Shown here: positions 55,401 through 64,000 of the stretch, one piece after another
How positions within the stretch are numbered: position 1 is the first letter of the stretch
How the letters are laid out: each line of letters starts with the position of its first letter
Assembly (NCBI RefSeq): GCF_003339505.1
Contig: NZ_QPIW01000003.1
Span: 332,220 to 396,219, forward strand
Direction: 5' to 3'
Origin: Runella aurantiaca
Lineage (GTDB): Bacteria > Bacteroidota > Bacteroidia > Cytophagales > Spirosomataceae
Length of the DNA: 64,000 nucleotides
The notes under the pieces: model-generated
What the model saw: the letters and a program-made list of their open reading frames with translations, nothing else
The model's database searches: none
Told to the model about the DNA's origin: nothing
Program-made: the position numbers and the translations under genes

Positions 55401-57089
55401 ATGAACAAAATTCGCTCTCTGGTGTGGCTGATTGCCACCGTTATTTTATTGCCGAGTCATAAAATGGGAGGTTTGATGGAATCTCCGAAAAATGCACAAA
55501 ATAGCCCAATGGCGGTGCGACAGGCCGATGTGATTATTTATGGTGGAACCTGCGCGGCAGTCATTGCGGCGGTACAGGTGAAAAAAATGGGTAAAACCGT
55601 CATTGTTGTTTCTCCCGACAAACACTTGGGCGGCTTGTCGTCGGGTGGGTTGGGCTTTACCGACACGGGCAACAAAGAAGTGATTGGGGGCTTGTCGCGC
55701 GAGTTTTATCAGCGACTCTATACGCATTATCAGAAAGAAGCCTCGTGGAAATGGCAGAAAAAAGAAGAATACGGCAACAAAGGGCAAGGTACGCCTGCTC
55801 TTGACGGCACCAACCGGACCATGTGGATTTTTGAGCCTCACGCGGCAGAAGGCGTTTTTGAGGATTTTGTCAAAGAGTACAAATTGACCATTTATCGTAA
55901 CGAATGGCTCGACCGTTCGGCCAAAGGAATCACCAAAAAATCGGGCGGAATCACTTCCATTAAGACCCTGAGTGGCAATGTATATCAGGGAAAAATGTTT
56001 ATCGACGCTACCTACGAAGGCGATTTAATGGCGTTGGCGGGGGTAAAATACCACGTAGGTCGCGAAGCCAACAGCGTGTACGGCGAAAAATGGAACGGCG
56101 TTCAGGCGGGTGTGTTTCAACACGGTCACTATTTCAAAGCCAACGTCAGTCCTTACAAAATTGAAGGAGACCCGAAAAGCGGATTACTACCAGAGGTATC
56201 GGCTGAACCCATCGCTGAAAACGGTACGGGCGACAATAAGATTCAGGCGTACTGCTTCAGAATGTGCCTCAGCAATAACCCCGACAACCGCATACCTTTC
56301 CCAAAACCAGAAGGTTATGACCCCGCCCGTTATGAGTTGTACGCGCGGGTGTTCAAAACGGGCTGGCGCGAAACCTACGATAAGTTTGACCCTATTCCTA
56401 ACCGTAAAACCGATACCAATAACCATGGCCCGTTTAGCACGGATTATATCGGCAAAAACTACGATTATCCCGAAGCAAGCTACGAGCGCCGCCAAGAAAT
56501 CATCAAAGACCATGAGTTGTATCAAAAAGGCCTGATGTATTTTCTGCAAAACGACCCGCGCGTTCCCGCCGATGTGCAGGACAAAATGAAGCAATGGGGA
56601 TTGCCCAAAGATGAATTTACCGACAATGGCAACTGGCCGCACCAACTCTACATCCGCGAAGCGCGGCGCATGATTGGCGAATTTGTGATGAAAGAAGCGG
56701 ACGCTTTGGCGCAAACCAAAGTGCCCAACCCTATCGGTATGGGTTCTTACGCGCTTGATGCCCATAACGCGCAGCGGTACGTCAAAAGTGATGGCTTCGT
56801 GCAAAACGAAGGTGACATTGGCGTACATCCCAAAAGTGCCTATTCTATCGCTTACGGGTCGATTTTGCCCAAAGAAAACGAGTGTAATAATCTTTTGGTG
56901 CCTGTATGCGTGTCGAGTTCACACATTGCGTTTGGCTCGATTCGGATGGAGCCCGTTTTTATGATTTTGGGACAATCGGCAGCCACGGCGGCGGTTTTAG
57001 CGATTGACGGTAAAATGTCACCCCAAAAACTTCCCTACGAAAAACTCCGCGAGGTGTTGTTGAAAGACAAACAGCGCTTGGAGTTGTAA
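55401..57089 (+). CDS. Exported FAD-dependent oxidoreductase
   Basis: A 562-residue enzyme with an N-terminal signal or signal-anchor (SLVWLIATVILLPS). The FAD/NAD-binding motif is DVIIYGGTCAAVIAAVQV with VIVVSPDKHLGGLSSGG, a FAD_oxidored (PF12831) fold. Further conserved strings include YEGDLMALAGVKYHVGRE and FGSIRMEPVFMILGQSAATA. I chose the ATG at 55401, and an earlier frame start lies inside the terminator. It has no fused hydrolase. It directly follows the susCD pair, so it may act on a sugar or polysaccharide fragment bound by SusD. Carbohydrate oxidation is a guess. Confidence 0.82.
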   Translation: MNKIRSLVWLIATVILLPSHKMGGLMESPKNAQNSPMAVRQADVIIYGGTCAAVIAAVQVKKMGKTVIVVSPDKHLGGLSSGGLGFTDTGNKEVIGGLSREFYQRLYTHYQKEASWKWQKKEEYGNKGQGTPALDGTNRTMWIFEPHAAEGVFEDFVKEYKLTIYRNEWLDRSAKGITKKSGGITSIKTLSGNVYQGKMFIDATYEGDLMALAGVKYHVGREANSVYGEKWNGVQAGVFQHGHYFKANVSPYKIEGDPKSGLLPEVSAEPIAENGTGDNKIQAYCFRMCLSNNPDNRIPFPKPEGYDPARYELYARVFKTGWRETYDKFDPIPNRKTDTNNHGPFSTDYIGKNYDYPEASYERRQEIIKDHELYQKGLMYFLQNDPRVPADVQDKMKQWGLPKDEFTDNGNWPHQLYIREARRMIGEFVMKEADALAQTKVPNPIGMGSYALDAHNAQRYVKSDGFVQNEGDIGVHPKSAYSIAYGSILPKENECNNLLVPVCVSSSHIAFGSIRMEPVFMILGQSAATAAVLAIDGKMSPQKLPYEKLREVLLKDKQRLEL

Positions 57090-57839
57090 GAATATCGGTT
57101 TTTATATCTGGGGGTTTTGACGAGTCACTTTACGGCAGAACCCCCGGTAATTCGTACAGGAGCCTCGAATTGCTACTCATCTTGTTTTCGATTCATCATT
57201 GCTTTTTTTCGATGCTACATTTTGTATCTTGATTATCACTAAGATTGCTCAACTCAGAGACACGCTTAGCTATACGATTAAAGTCTTTACCTATAAAGTG
57301 AAAGAGATTCTGAGGATGTATCTTTTACAACGACAAAAATCAACTACGGCGTCTAACCAGCGATGTCTTGCCCGATTATCATCGAGCCAGGAGACAATTG
57401 CTGCCCAGTAGATTTGTGTATTCCGTTTACAATTAAACAAACCAAAAAGGTAGGAAAACCATTGTAAATCCTATTGAAGAGAAGCAACCCTTATTTTTTT
57501 CAGTAATCTCATAGCTACCAACTCCTCGTTCACCTTGTGGGCGAGGAGTTTTTGTGTTAGGGGTATAGATACATTTTGGCATGAATTTTTCTTTCACGGG
57601 GACCTTTGCGCTCTTTGATTTATGCGTATCCTTTTTCCTACCGTTCATGGTGTATTATTTCGAATAAGTATACTATGGCATCTTACTTGATAAATAAATA
57701 TTTTAAGTGGGAGTACGCATAAAATTTTGTTTCAGTCTTTCAATCCACCTTTTTTTTAATTCATAAACTTATTTGATATGACAGGTTAACATTCCTTTTT
57801 CTTAATCCATTGCTTACCTCAATCTTTGAAAATAGTCTT
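57090..57839. other. 750-bp gene-poor region
   Basis: No convincing gene. Two small open frames (57199-57411 and 57433-57648 on the minus strand) have unlikely composition. There is a weak hairpin, GGGGGTT/AACCCCC at 57110-57145, and a good rightward terminator at 57521-57553. The terminator may belong to an unannotated RNA, since no rightward gene ends nearby. Confidence 0.5.
57521..57553 (+). terminator. Rho-independent terminator without an obvious gene
   Basis: Arms ACTCCTCG and CGAGGAGT, with a 13-base loop, are followed by TTTTT. It lies about 430 bases after the FAD oxidoreductase stop codon. Confidence 0.65.
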
Positions 57840-58018
57840 ATGAAAAAAATATCCTTATTGCCTTTCTGAAAGGCCTCACCATTGATTGGTGTTTTATTAT
57901 TTTGGCAAATAAGTAGTAGCCAAGTTTGGGGCAAACCCTTACCATTGAAGCCTCTGCCGACAAAACAGACATTCTGACTGGGGAAACGGTGCTTTATACC
58001 TTCAAGTTCGACAACATG
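57840..58018 (+). pseudogene. Remnant of a surface-protein gene (signal peptide plus first domain start)
   Basis: From an ATG at 57840, a signal peptide can be read (MKKISLLPF, a TGA stop, then LIGVLLFWQISSSQVWG). After a one-base shift it continues TLTIEASADKTDILTGET to about 58018, the typical opening of a DUF11-like or Sdr-like surface domain. The stop and frameshift, and the loss of everything after FDN, make this a truncated, inactive copy. It lies directly upstream of the large adhesin gene. Confidence 0.6.
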
Positions 58019-58099
58019 CGTATCATATTAAGTAGACTATGTTGCCATGACATCCTACCTATTTCATATAATACTTTGAAAATTTTAATACCTAATACA

Positions 58100-61000
58100 A
58101 TGAAAATATATTTATTATCTTTTTCCAAGAACACAGCCTTTTTGGCAATACTATTTTGCCTTTTTGCTAGTGTAGCCCAAAGTCAAGTTGTTCTTACTCT
58201 TGACTACAAAGAAAAAAATAGCCTAACGACCATTGAGGCAGGTGATAAGTATTGCCTTCAGTTAGATTATTCCATTTCCAGCACCACAGGAAATGCTTCA
58301 GGAGTGAAAGCAGTTATTAACCTACCTGATAATATTTACGGGGTAAGCGATTTTGTGGGTACAACCCACGCCCCGGTGGCAAATTTCGTCTTTACCAATA
58401 CAGTAGGGGCTAAAAAACTCACCATTACCTTCGTTGATCCACTTCCATCGGGTTCGACGGGCGTATTGGAATTTTGTGTCAGAACCAATAACCTCACCAC
58501 CCCCAATAATACCAATCTCTGTACCACCGCTGAAGTAACAGATGGAAGCGGAGCCACCTCCGGAGTCAAAAATCAGTGCATCAACGTTACGGCCATTCCT
58601 CGAATTTGTGCCACAAAAACGCTGCTCAATGGTGGGGCAATCAACAACATCACCACTTACCGAGTTCGGGTTTCTGCAACCAGTGGTGGTTCTTACCCCG
58701 TGCTGGCTCCCTTTGGAACGTTGCAGGCAACTAATATTACCATTACCGACAGCTTGCCTGCCAATGCAGAGTTTATCAGTGCAAAAGTATATAACTTAAA
58801 CAATACAGAAATAGGGACAGGCACCTACTCCGCAGGCGTGGTGACGGCAAGCATCCCCAATCTATCATTACGACAATTGAATGGCACCGGTGCTTGGGAG
58901 AGTTTTTACTATTACTTAGATATACAGGTAAAATTCAACTCGCCTGATTTTAATGCAACCGATGTTGTGACCAATACCGCTACGGTGGCCTATACGCCCT
59001 TTTCTGGCAGTGCCTCAGTACTCAATGATGGTGATAATGTGGGAGGATGTGTTTCCGATTTAACAGAGACGACCACTCTGGCAGAGCCTACTATCTCGGC
59101 GGTATTGACAAAATCAGGCGGTGGTACTTACTACCCGGGTCAGCGATTTGCGTACCCCTGGAGTTTTACCAATAATGGGAATACCCCTTTGGATAGTGTA
59201 GAAATCATAGAGACCATTCCCGCGAATGTCATCATAGACCAAGATGCCGAATTCAATGGGGTACGGGTAGCTGAATGGGACGATGTTGATCATATTGAGT
59301 ATCAAACCAATGTATCGGGGAGTACTTGGATTGTATTACCTGATGCTACGGGCGTTCCCGACCTTGCTGCGGGTACTTACTTCACCAAAATCAAGTTTGT
59401 GCTGAGAAGTCCCTTTCCGCCCAATGCATCGTTGTTGGCGAATAACCAGATATTGCATTTTAAATCAATAGGAGAAGTAACCATTCCCGAAACAGTCACT
59501 AACTGTATGGAGTGGACAAGTACCACAGCAGGAATACCTAACCAGGCAGGCCGAACTGTGTGTAATAATTCGGTAATTTTACAGCCTAGACCTACTACCT
59601 CCAAAGCTAATTATACCGCAAATCATCTATCGAACTGCTCGCAAGTATTGGGAGGGACTGTTACTTTTTCTGGAACAGTAACTGCTGATATAGGTTACGC
59701 TGATGGCAGTAACCCTGTCTGTGCTTTATTAATTCCTACAGGCTCTACTTATGTGTCAGGATCAGAGACTTTTACAGCTAACAATTCTGGTATTACAACG
59801 CCTCCTACACTGGAAATTATCCCTAATTATATAACAACAGGAGGAGTTCTAAGAGATTTGTACCGCTGGACATTTCCAAGTGGGACGATTTTGCCTTACG
59901 GTAAACAATTCACTGTGAATGTTTCCGTGAAAATTTCGCCAGCCCTTCCCCCTGGACCTTATAATGCTGAGTTTATTGCAACCTTCTCCAATGCTTCTGC
60001 GAGTGTGCCAGACTACAACTACGGAAATTTTACGGATACTCAGGACTGGGATTTGGACGGAAATACTACTGAGTTGGTAGGAAGATCTAGTACAAATTAC
60101 GGGCAATGTGATATCAATATTGCAGTCTCTGCTTCTATGGAATCCATCAAATGGGTAAAAGGAATTTGTGATACGACTTACTCCAGATATCCTGCCTTTG
60201 GGCAAACAGTACCAGGAGGAAATGCTGACTACAAACTCATTGTAAAAAATACGGGTAACGTAACGATGAAAGATATCAAAATCATTGATATTCTTCCGTT
60301 TATTGGAGATAAGGGGGTAATCGACCCAAGCAATCGTTTGACAGCTTGGCGGCCTAACTTAGCCGATCCGATTTCGGCACCTGCGGGTATCACCGTTTAT
60401 TATTCTACCACAGGTAACCCCTGCCGTGATGAGGTCAAACAGCCCTTGGACCCTTCTCCTTTCCCAACGGGTTGTGTACCTGCCAATTGGAGTACTACGC
60501 CGCCATCAGATATTACCAAAGTACAATCAGTCAAAATTGATTTTGGTACGACGGTACTAGCGGGAGGTGATTCATTAGTATTCAACTGGCCCATGAGAGC
60601 GCCCGTAAATGCTCCAACCAATAACGAGATTGCCTGGAACTCCTTTGGATTTGTGGCCACACGCACCGATAATAATCAAGCACTTTTGGCGGCAGAACCT
60701 ATCAAAGTAGGCATCAAGGTAAAACCTGGGTCGCCCGCTTTCTATGGGGATCTAGTATGGTTTGATACCAATAAAGATGGCATTCAAGATGCCAATGAGG
60801 GCGGCGTTGATGGAATTAAAGTAAAACTATTTTCGCCAAGAGTAACGGGCGCACAAAACCCAGCCACCGACTCGCTCATTAATTTTACGATTACTGGCAA
60901 CGGTGGATATTACAAGTTTACAAACTTATTACCCGGAGATTATTACGCGGTATTCTGTTTACCCGTAGGATATTCTACTTCACCTAAAAACGCAGCCAAT

Positions 61001-64000
61001 AGCACCCCTAACAATGATTCTGATGGTAGCAATACCACCTACAACAGCGAGCCCGCTACCATTACTGCTACCACAACGCTAACCGCTGAGGAAGAAGATT
61101 ATTCATGGGACCAAGGAATCTATTGTGATTTCGTGCCAGCAGTTACCTCTATTCAATCCGTAACAGAAGGAAGTTCTATTACACTTACAGCCAGTGGTGG
61201 AACTACCTATTTATGGTCGGGCCCTAACGGTTTCTCGGCTACTACGGCCTCCATTACCATTAATGCTGTGACCCCTGCTGACACAGGTACTTACACTGTC
61301 AACATTGAAGTAGGTGCTTGCCGGGCTAGTTTAATCACGGGCATTCAGTTAATTTCCTGCGTTAAGCCAGTAGTCTCAGTCACGCCTAAAGTTCAGACGA
61401 TATGTGTAGGCAGTGCAGCATCAGCTTACACCGTTACACCAAGCACTGGCGTAGAGTATAAATGGTACGGCCCATTGGCCGATACGACGAGTAGTTTGGG
61501 AACCGCCATCAGCGGCCAAACTACGGCTAACTATACGCCAACAGGTGCCGCCCTCGCTGCAGCGGGTACTAAATACTATGCCGTGGTTGTCAATACGGCA
61601 GGTGATGTGACTTGTGCTGATACCGCTTTTGTGAGTATAACTGTGATACCTAGCCCTACGCCTCGTGTTGATACGATACAATGTGCTGGTGTACCACCGA
61701 CCAGTGGCTTTGCTTATTTGCTCAATACGACCTTATCAGGCGGGAATTGGTCTGCATTGCCCACTAATCCAACCGTCATCACCATTGGAACGCCCACATC
61801 TACCCCTCGGCAGGTTGTAGGAGGACTTACAGTAGGCACTTATCGGTTTGTTTATACTACTTCTACCTGTTCTGATACCGTAACGGCAGTAGTGCATGAA
61901 TCTGCTTCAACTATCTGTACGATTGACTCATTAAAAACTTTACAACGTTTAAGTGATGCCGGAAACAGTACCTTGGATGATGTCAATATTGTTGGAGGTG
62001 AACGTGACATGCAATTAGAACTGTTGCCATCACCACTTCCTGAGGTTATCTCGGGGTATGTGGGTAATGGTATCATCTCCCATTCGAATGGTCCTGGAAA
62101 TTATTCAAAACTAACCCTCACTTGGGATGGTAACGATAATGATGCTTTAACACTGAACCCTACTGGTTTAGGAGGTATTAATATGACAGGCGGAGGAGAA
62201 TTTGGGTTTCTGATTGCCGGAGCGGATATACTGCGCAGTAAATTCACACTGAGAGTTTATACGGATGCCGCTAACTATTCAGAGTCGGTAGTTGTCGTTG
62301 ATTCGGGTACAGTAACACAATTTGCCAACATACCGGTGAAATTTACGACGTTTACGGCAGTAGGCTCGGGAGTAGACCTTTCAAATGTTGGTGCTATTCA
62401 GTTGATTATTGAACCTATTGATTTACAGACTTCGGCAAATGGTATAGACCTAACATTAACGTGTTTGCAGACCCCATGTATTGTACCCTGTACTAAGCCA
62501 ATCGCATCCGTTACCCCTAAAACACAGGCGATATGTGTGGGTAGTTCGCCTACCGCCTATGTTGTTAGTTCAAGCACTGGCGTAGCCTACACATGGTACG
62601 GTCCGTTGGCCGATACAACGAGCAGTTTGGGAACGGCCATCAGCGGCCAAACCACGGCTTCTTATACACCCACCGGTGCCGCTCTTACCACAGCAGGTAC
62701 TAAATATTACGCCGTAGTGGTCAACACCATCGGTGATGTGAGTTGTGCTGATACTGCTTTTGTCATGCTTAATATCAATGCCCAACCCGTGATTGGTGAT
62801 GGCGCGGCGACGATTTGCGTAGGTGAAACGGTAGATTTGACGGCATATATTACTAACTATGCTACTTTCCTTAGTCCAGTGTGGAAGGTAGGGACTGCCA
62901 ATGGCACGGTTGTGGCAACGCCCACATCGGTTCAGCCAATAACAACGACCACGTATGTGTTGGTAGCGCAAAACGCAGCAGGCTGTCAAGACACATCTCA
63001 AGTAGTGGTGACGGTGAATGCAAAACCGAATGCTGGCAGAGACACCACTTTGGCTTGCGTGGATGCCTTGAGCAACACTTTAGCGACGAGTTACACATTA
63101 GTTCCAATTCCACCCGGCGGTACGTGGTCACAAATTGGCACTACACCGACTACAGCCATCATTACGGGTAATAATGTAACTGGGATGACGTTTGCAGGAA
63201 CATATAGTTTTGTGTATGATTTGAATGGCTGCAAAGACACGGTGTCGGTAACGGTATCACCTTGTGCAGGATGTGTCAAACCCGATGCTGGTCCTGACGC
63301 GGTGGCGGTCTGTCAGCCTATCAGCACGGCCAAATTAACGGCATTAACATCGGGAGGCAGTTGGTCACCGATAGGAAGCCCCGCCAACCCATCGGCAGCG
63401 ATGATTGACAACAGTGGCAACATCACAGGCTTGTCTACGGCAGGTACTTACCGCTTTGTGTATTCAGTTACCTCAGGTGGTCAAACCTGTACCGATACGG
63501 CCGAGGTGATTGTCAATGCCAAACCTTCGATTGGTGATGGCGCAGTGACGATTTGCTCGGGTGAAACGGTAGATTTGACGGCTCAGATTACTAACTATGC
63601 TACTTTCCTTAGTCCAGTGTGGACGGTAGGGACTGCCAACGGCACGGTTGTGGCAACGCCCACATCGGTTCAGCCAATAACTACGACTACGTATGTGTTG
63701 GTAGCTCAAAATGCCGAAGGCTGTAAAGACACTTCTCAAGTAGTGGTGACGGTGAATCCAAAACCTAATGCGGGCAGAGACACCACTTTGGCTTGCGTTG
63801 ATGCCTTGAGCAATACCTTAGCGACGAGCTACACATTAGTTCCAATTCCAACAGGCGGTACGTGGTCACAGATTGGCACTACACCGACTACAGCCATCAT
63901 TACGGGTAATAATGTAACTGGGATGACGTTTGCAGGAACATATAGTTTTGTGTATGATTTGAATGGCTGCAAAGACACGGTGTCGGTAACGGTATCACCT
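58100..64000 (+). CDS. Giant repeat-containing surface protein (partial, runs off the window)
   Basis: An uninterrupted frame of 1,967 codons from ATG 58100 to the window edge, with no stop. It begins with a signal peptide (FLAILFCLFASVAQSQ). Residues of about 30-870 hold DUF11-like adhesin domains (NITITDSLPANAEFIS, DYKLIVKNTGNVTMKDIKII). An SdrD_B-like domain spans about 880-1010 (YGDLVWFDTNKDGIQDANEG, then NGGYYKFTNLLPGDYYAV). Ig-like modules follow. Two share about 90 nearly identical residues (EYKWYGPLADTTSSLG and a close copy at 62500-62770). A 246-residue unit (TICVGETVDL, then ATFLSPVWKVG) is repeated almost exactly as 62791-63262 and 63529-64000. The C-terminus is not visible, so a type IX secretion domain cannot be checked. 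Confidence 0.85.
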   Translation, partial: MKIYLLSFSKNTAFLAILFCLFASVAQSQVVLTLDYKEKNSLTTIEAGDKYCLQLDYSISSTTGNASGVKAVINLPDNIYGVSDFVGTTHAPVANFVFTNTVGAKKLTITFVDPLPSGSTGVLEFCVRTNNLTTPNNTNLCTTAEVTDGSGATSGVKNQCINVTAIPRICATKTLLNGGAINNITTYRVRVSATSGGSYPVLAPFGTLQATNITITDSLPANAEFISAKVYNLNNTEIGTGTYSAGVVTASIPNLSLRQLNGTGAWESFYYYLDIQVKFNSPDFNATDVVTNTATVAYTPFSGSASVLNDGDNVGGCVSDLTETTTLAEPTISAVLTKSGGGTYYPGQRFAYPWSFTNNGNTPLDSVEIIETIPANVIIDQDAEFNGVRVAEWDDVDHIEYQTNVSGSTWIVLPDATGVPDLAAGTYFTKIKFVLRSPFPPNASLLANNQILHFKSIGEVTIPETVTNCMEWTSTTAGIPNQAGRTVCNNSVILQPRPTTSKANYTANHLSNCSQVLGGTVTFSGTVTADIGYADGSNPVCALLIPTGSTYVSGSETFTANNSGITTPPTLEIIPNYITTGGVLRDLYRWTFPSGTILPYGKQFTVNVSVKISPALPPGPYNAEFIATFSNASASVPDYNYGNFTDTQDWDLDGNTTELVGRSSTNYGQCDINIAVSASMESIKWVKGICDTTYSRYPAFGQTVPGGNADYKLIVKNTGNVTMKDIKIIDILPFIGDKGVIDPSNRLTAWRPNLADPISAPAGITVYYSTTGNPCRDEVKQPLDPSPFPTGCVPANWSTTPPSDITKVQSVKIDFGTTVLAGGDSLVFNWPMRAPVNAPTNNEIAWNSFGFVATRTDNNQALLAAEPIKVGIKVKPGSPAFYGDLVWFDTNKDGIQDANEGGVDGIKVKLFSPRVTGAQNPATDSLINFTITGNGGYYKFTNLLPGDYYAVFCLPVGYSTSPKNAANSTPNNDSDGSNTTYNSEPATITATTTLTAEEEDYSWDQGIYCDFVPAVTSIQSVTEGSSITLTASGGTTYLWSGPNGFSATTASITINAVTPADTGTYTVNIEVGACRASLITGIQLISCVKPVVSVTPKVQTICVGSAASAYTVTPSTGVEYKWYGPLADTTSSLGTAISGQTTANYTPTGAALAAAGTKYYAVVVNTAGDVTCADTAFVSITVIPSPTPRVDTIQCAGVPPTSGFAYLLNTTLSGGNWSALPTNPTVITIGTPTSTPRQVVGGLTVGTYRFVYTTSTCSDTVTAVVHESASTICTIDSLKTLQRLSDAGNSTLDDVNIVGGERDMQLELLPSPLPEVISGYVGNGIISHSNGPGNYSKLTLTWDGNDNDALTLNPTGLGGINMTGGGEFGFLIAGADILRSKFTLRVYTDAANYSESVVVVDSGTVTQFANIPVKFTTFTAVGSGVDLSNVGAIQLIIEPIDLQTSANGIDLTLTCLQTPCIVPCTKPIASVTPKTQAICVGSSPTAYVVSSSTGVAYTWYGPLADTTSSLGTAISGQTTASYTPTGAALTTAGTKYYAVVVNTIGDVSCADTAFVMLNINAQPVIGDGAATICVGETVDLTAYITNYATFLSPVWKVGTANGTVVATPTSVQPITTTTYVLVAQNAAGCQDTSQVVVTVNAKPNAGRDTTLACVDALSNTLATSYTLVPIPPGGTWSQIGTTPTTAIITGNNVTGMTFAGTYSFVYDLNGCKDTVSVTVSPCAGCVKPDAGPDAVAVCQPISTAKLTALTSGGSWSPIGSPANPSAAMIDNSGNITGLSTAGTYRFVYSVTSGGQTCTDTAEVIVNAKPSIGDGAVTICSGETVDLTAQITNYATFLSPVWTVGTANGTVVATPTSVQPITTTTYVLVAQNAEGCKDTSQVVVTVNPKPNAGRDTTLACVDALSNTLATSYTLVPIPTGGTWSQIGTTPTTAIITGNNVTGMTFAGTYSFVYDLNGCKDTVSVTVSP
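62791..64000 (+). repeat. 738-bp direct repeat inside the giant surface protein
   Basis: Positions 62791-63262 and 63529-64000 are nearly identical at an offset of exactly 738 bases (246 codons). They differ at scattered positions only, for example ACGGCATAT against ACGGCTCAG. A spacer of about 265 bases between the copies holds a different Ig-like module. The window ends within the second unit, so further copies may follow. Confidence 0.9.

Noticed and set aside
57199..57411. A 70-residue open frame on the plus strand
   Set aside because: No start context, no recognisable domain and unusual composition. It lies in a gene-poor region and is probably chance.
57433..57648. A 71-residue open frame on the minus strand
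   Set aside because: It has no family resemblance and runs through a clear terminator hairpin, so it is unlikely to be coding.

Overview
The window comes from a Bacteroidota chromosome, most likely order Cytophagales near Spirosomataceae (Runella/Spirosoma-like). The evidence is a type IX secretion cargo protein with a gliding-motility-type C-terminal domain, a PorP/SprF-like protein, a SusC/SusD pair with ECF sigma and FecR, a sphingolipid gene set, and promoters of the Bacteroidota form TTG-N20/21-TAnnTTTG. No rRNA, tRNA, CRISPR array, phage or intact insertion sequence was seen.

1-7.7 kb: the end of proC, a 1,224-residue secreted SBBP/PKD/Ig-like protein, then a leftward housekeeping block (panC, panD, a flippase-like membrane protein, rfaE2-type adenylyltransferase, YugP-type zinc protease). 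7.9-20.5 kb: a secreted protein of unknown role, an ACT-domain protein, a calcineurin-like phosphoesterase, DoxX, an M14 carboxypeptidase, proA, a blaI-blaR1 pair behind three operator palindromes, GtrA, an M20 dipeptidase and an S9 peptidase. 20.5-28.1 kb: a secreted coat-hanger-domain protein flanked by 52-bp direct repeats, a CarboxypepD-like protein, tdk, a conserved unknown, a lone LolD-like ATPase, PorP/SprF and a PIN toxin-antitoxin pair. 28.1-35.9 kb: an RND efflux operon (TolC, adaptor, pump), a LamG protein and a DUF4833 protein.

35.9-48.1 kb is the most interesting region. It is a long, tightly packed leftward array: a TetR regulator, a serine-palmitoyltransferase-like enzyme, a GNAT-fold protein resembling bacterial ceramide synthase, an SDR resembling ceramide reductase, a DUF5686 outer-membrane protein, a nucleotidyltransferase, an ATP-grasp enzyme with an inositol-polyphosphate-kinase-like motif, a CDP-alcohol phosphotransferase, a flippase-like membrane protein, a HAD protein and a PfkB kinase. 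Together they look like a ceramide (sphingolipid) pathway joined to a phospho-headgroup pathway. A 21-bp palindrome just upstream of the palmitoyltransferase start is a candidate TetR operator.

48.4-57.1 kb is a trans-envelope signalling and uptake locus: ECF sigma, FecR, SusC with an STN domain, SusD and an exported FAD oxidoreductase. 57.1-64 kb holds a gene-poor stretch, a broken remnant of a surface-protein gene, and the first 1,967 codons of a giant repeat-containing surface protein that runs off the window. It contains a 738-bp, nearly identical direct repeat.
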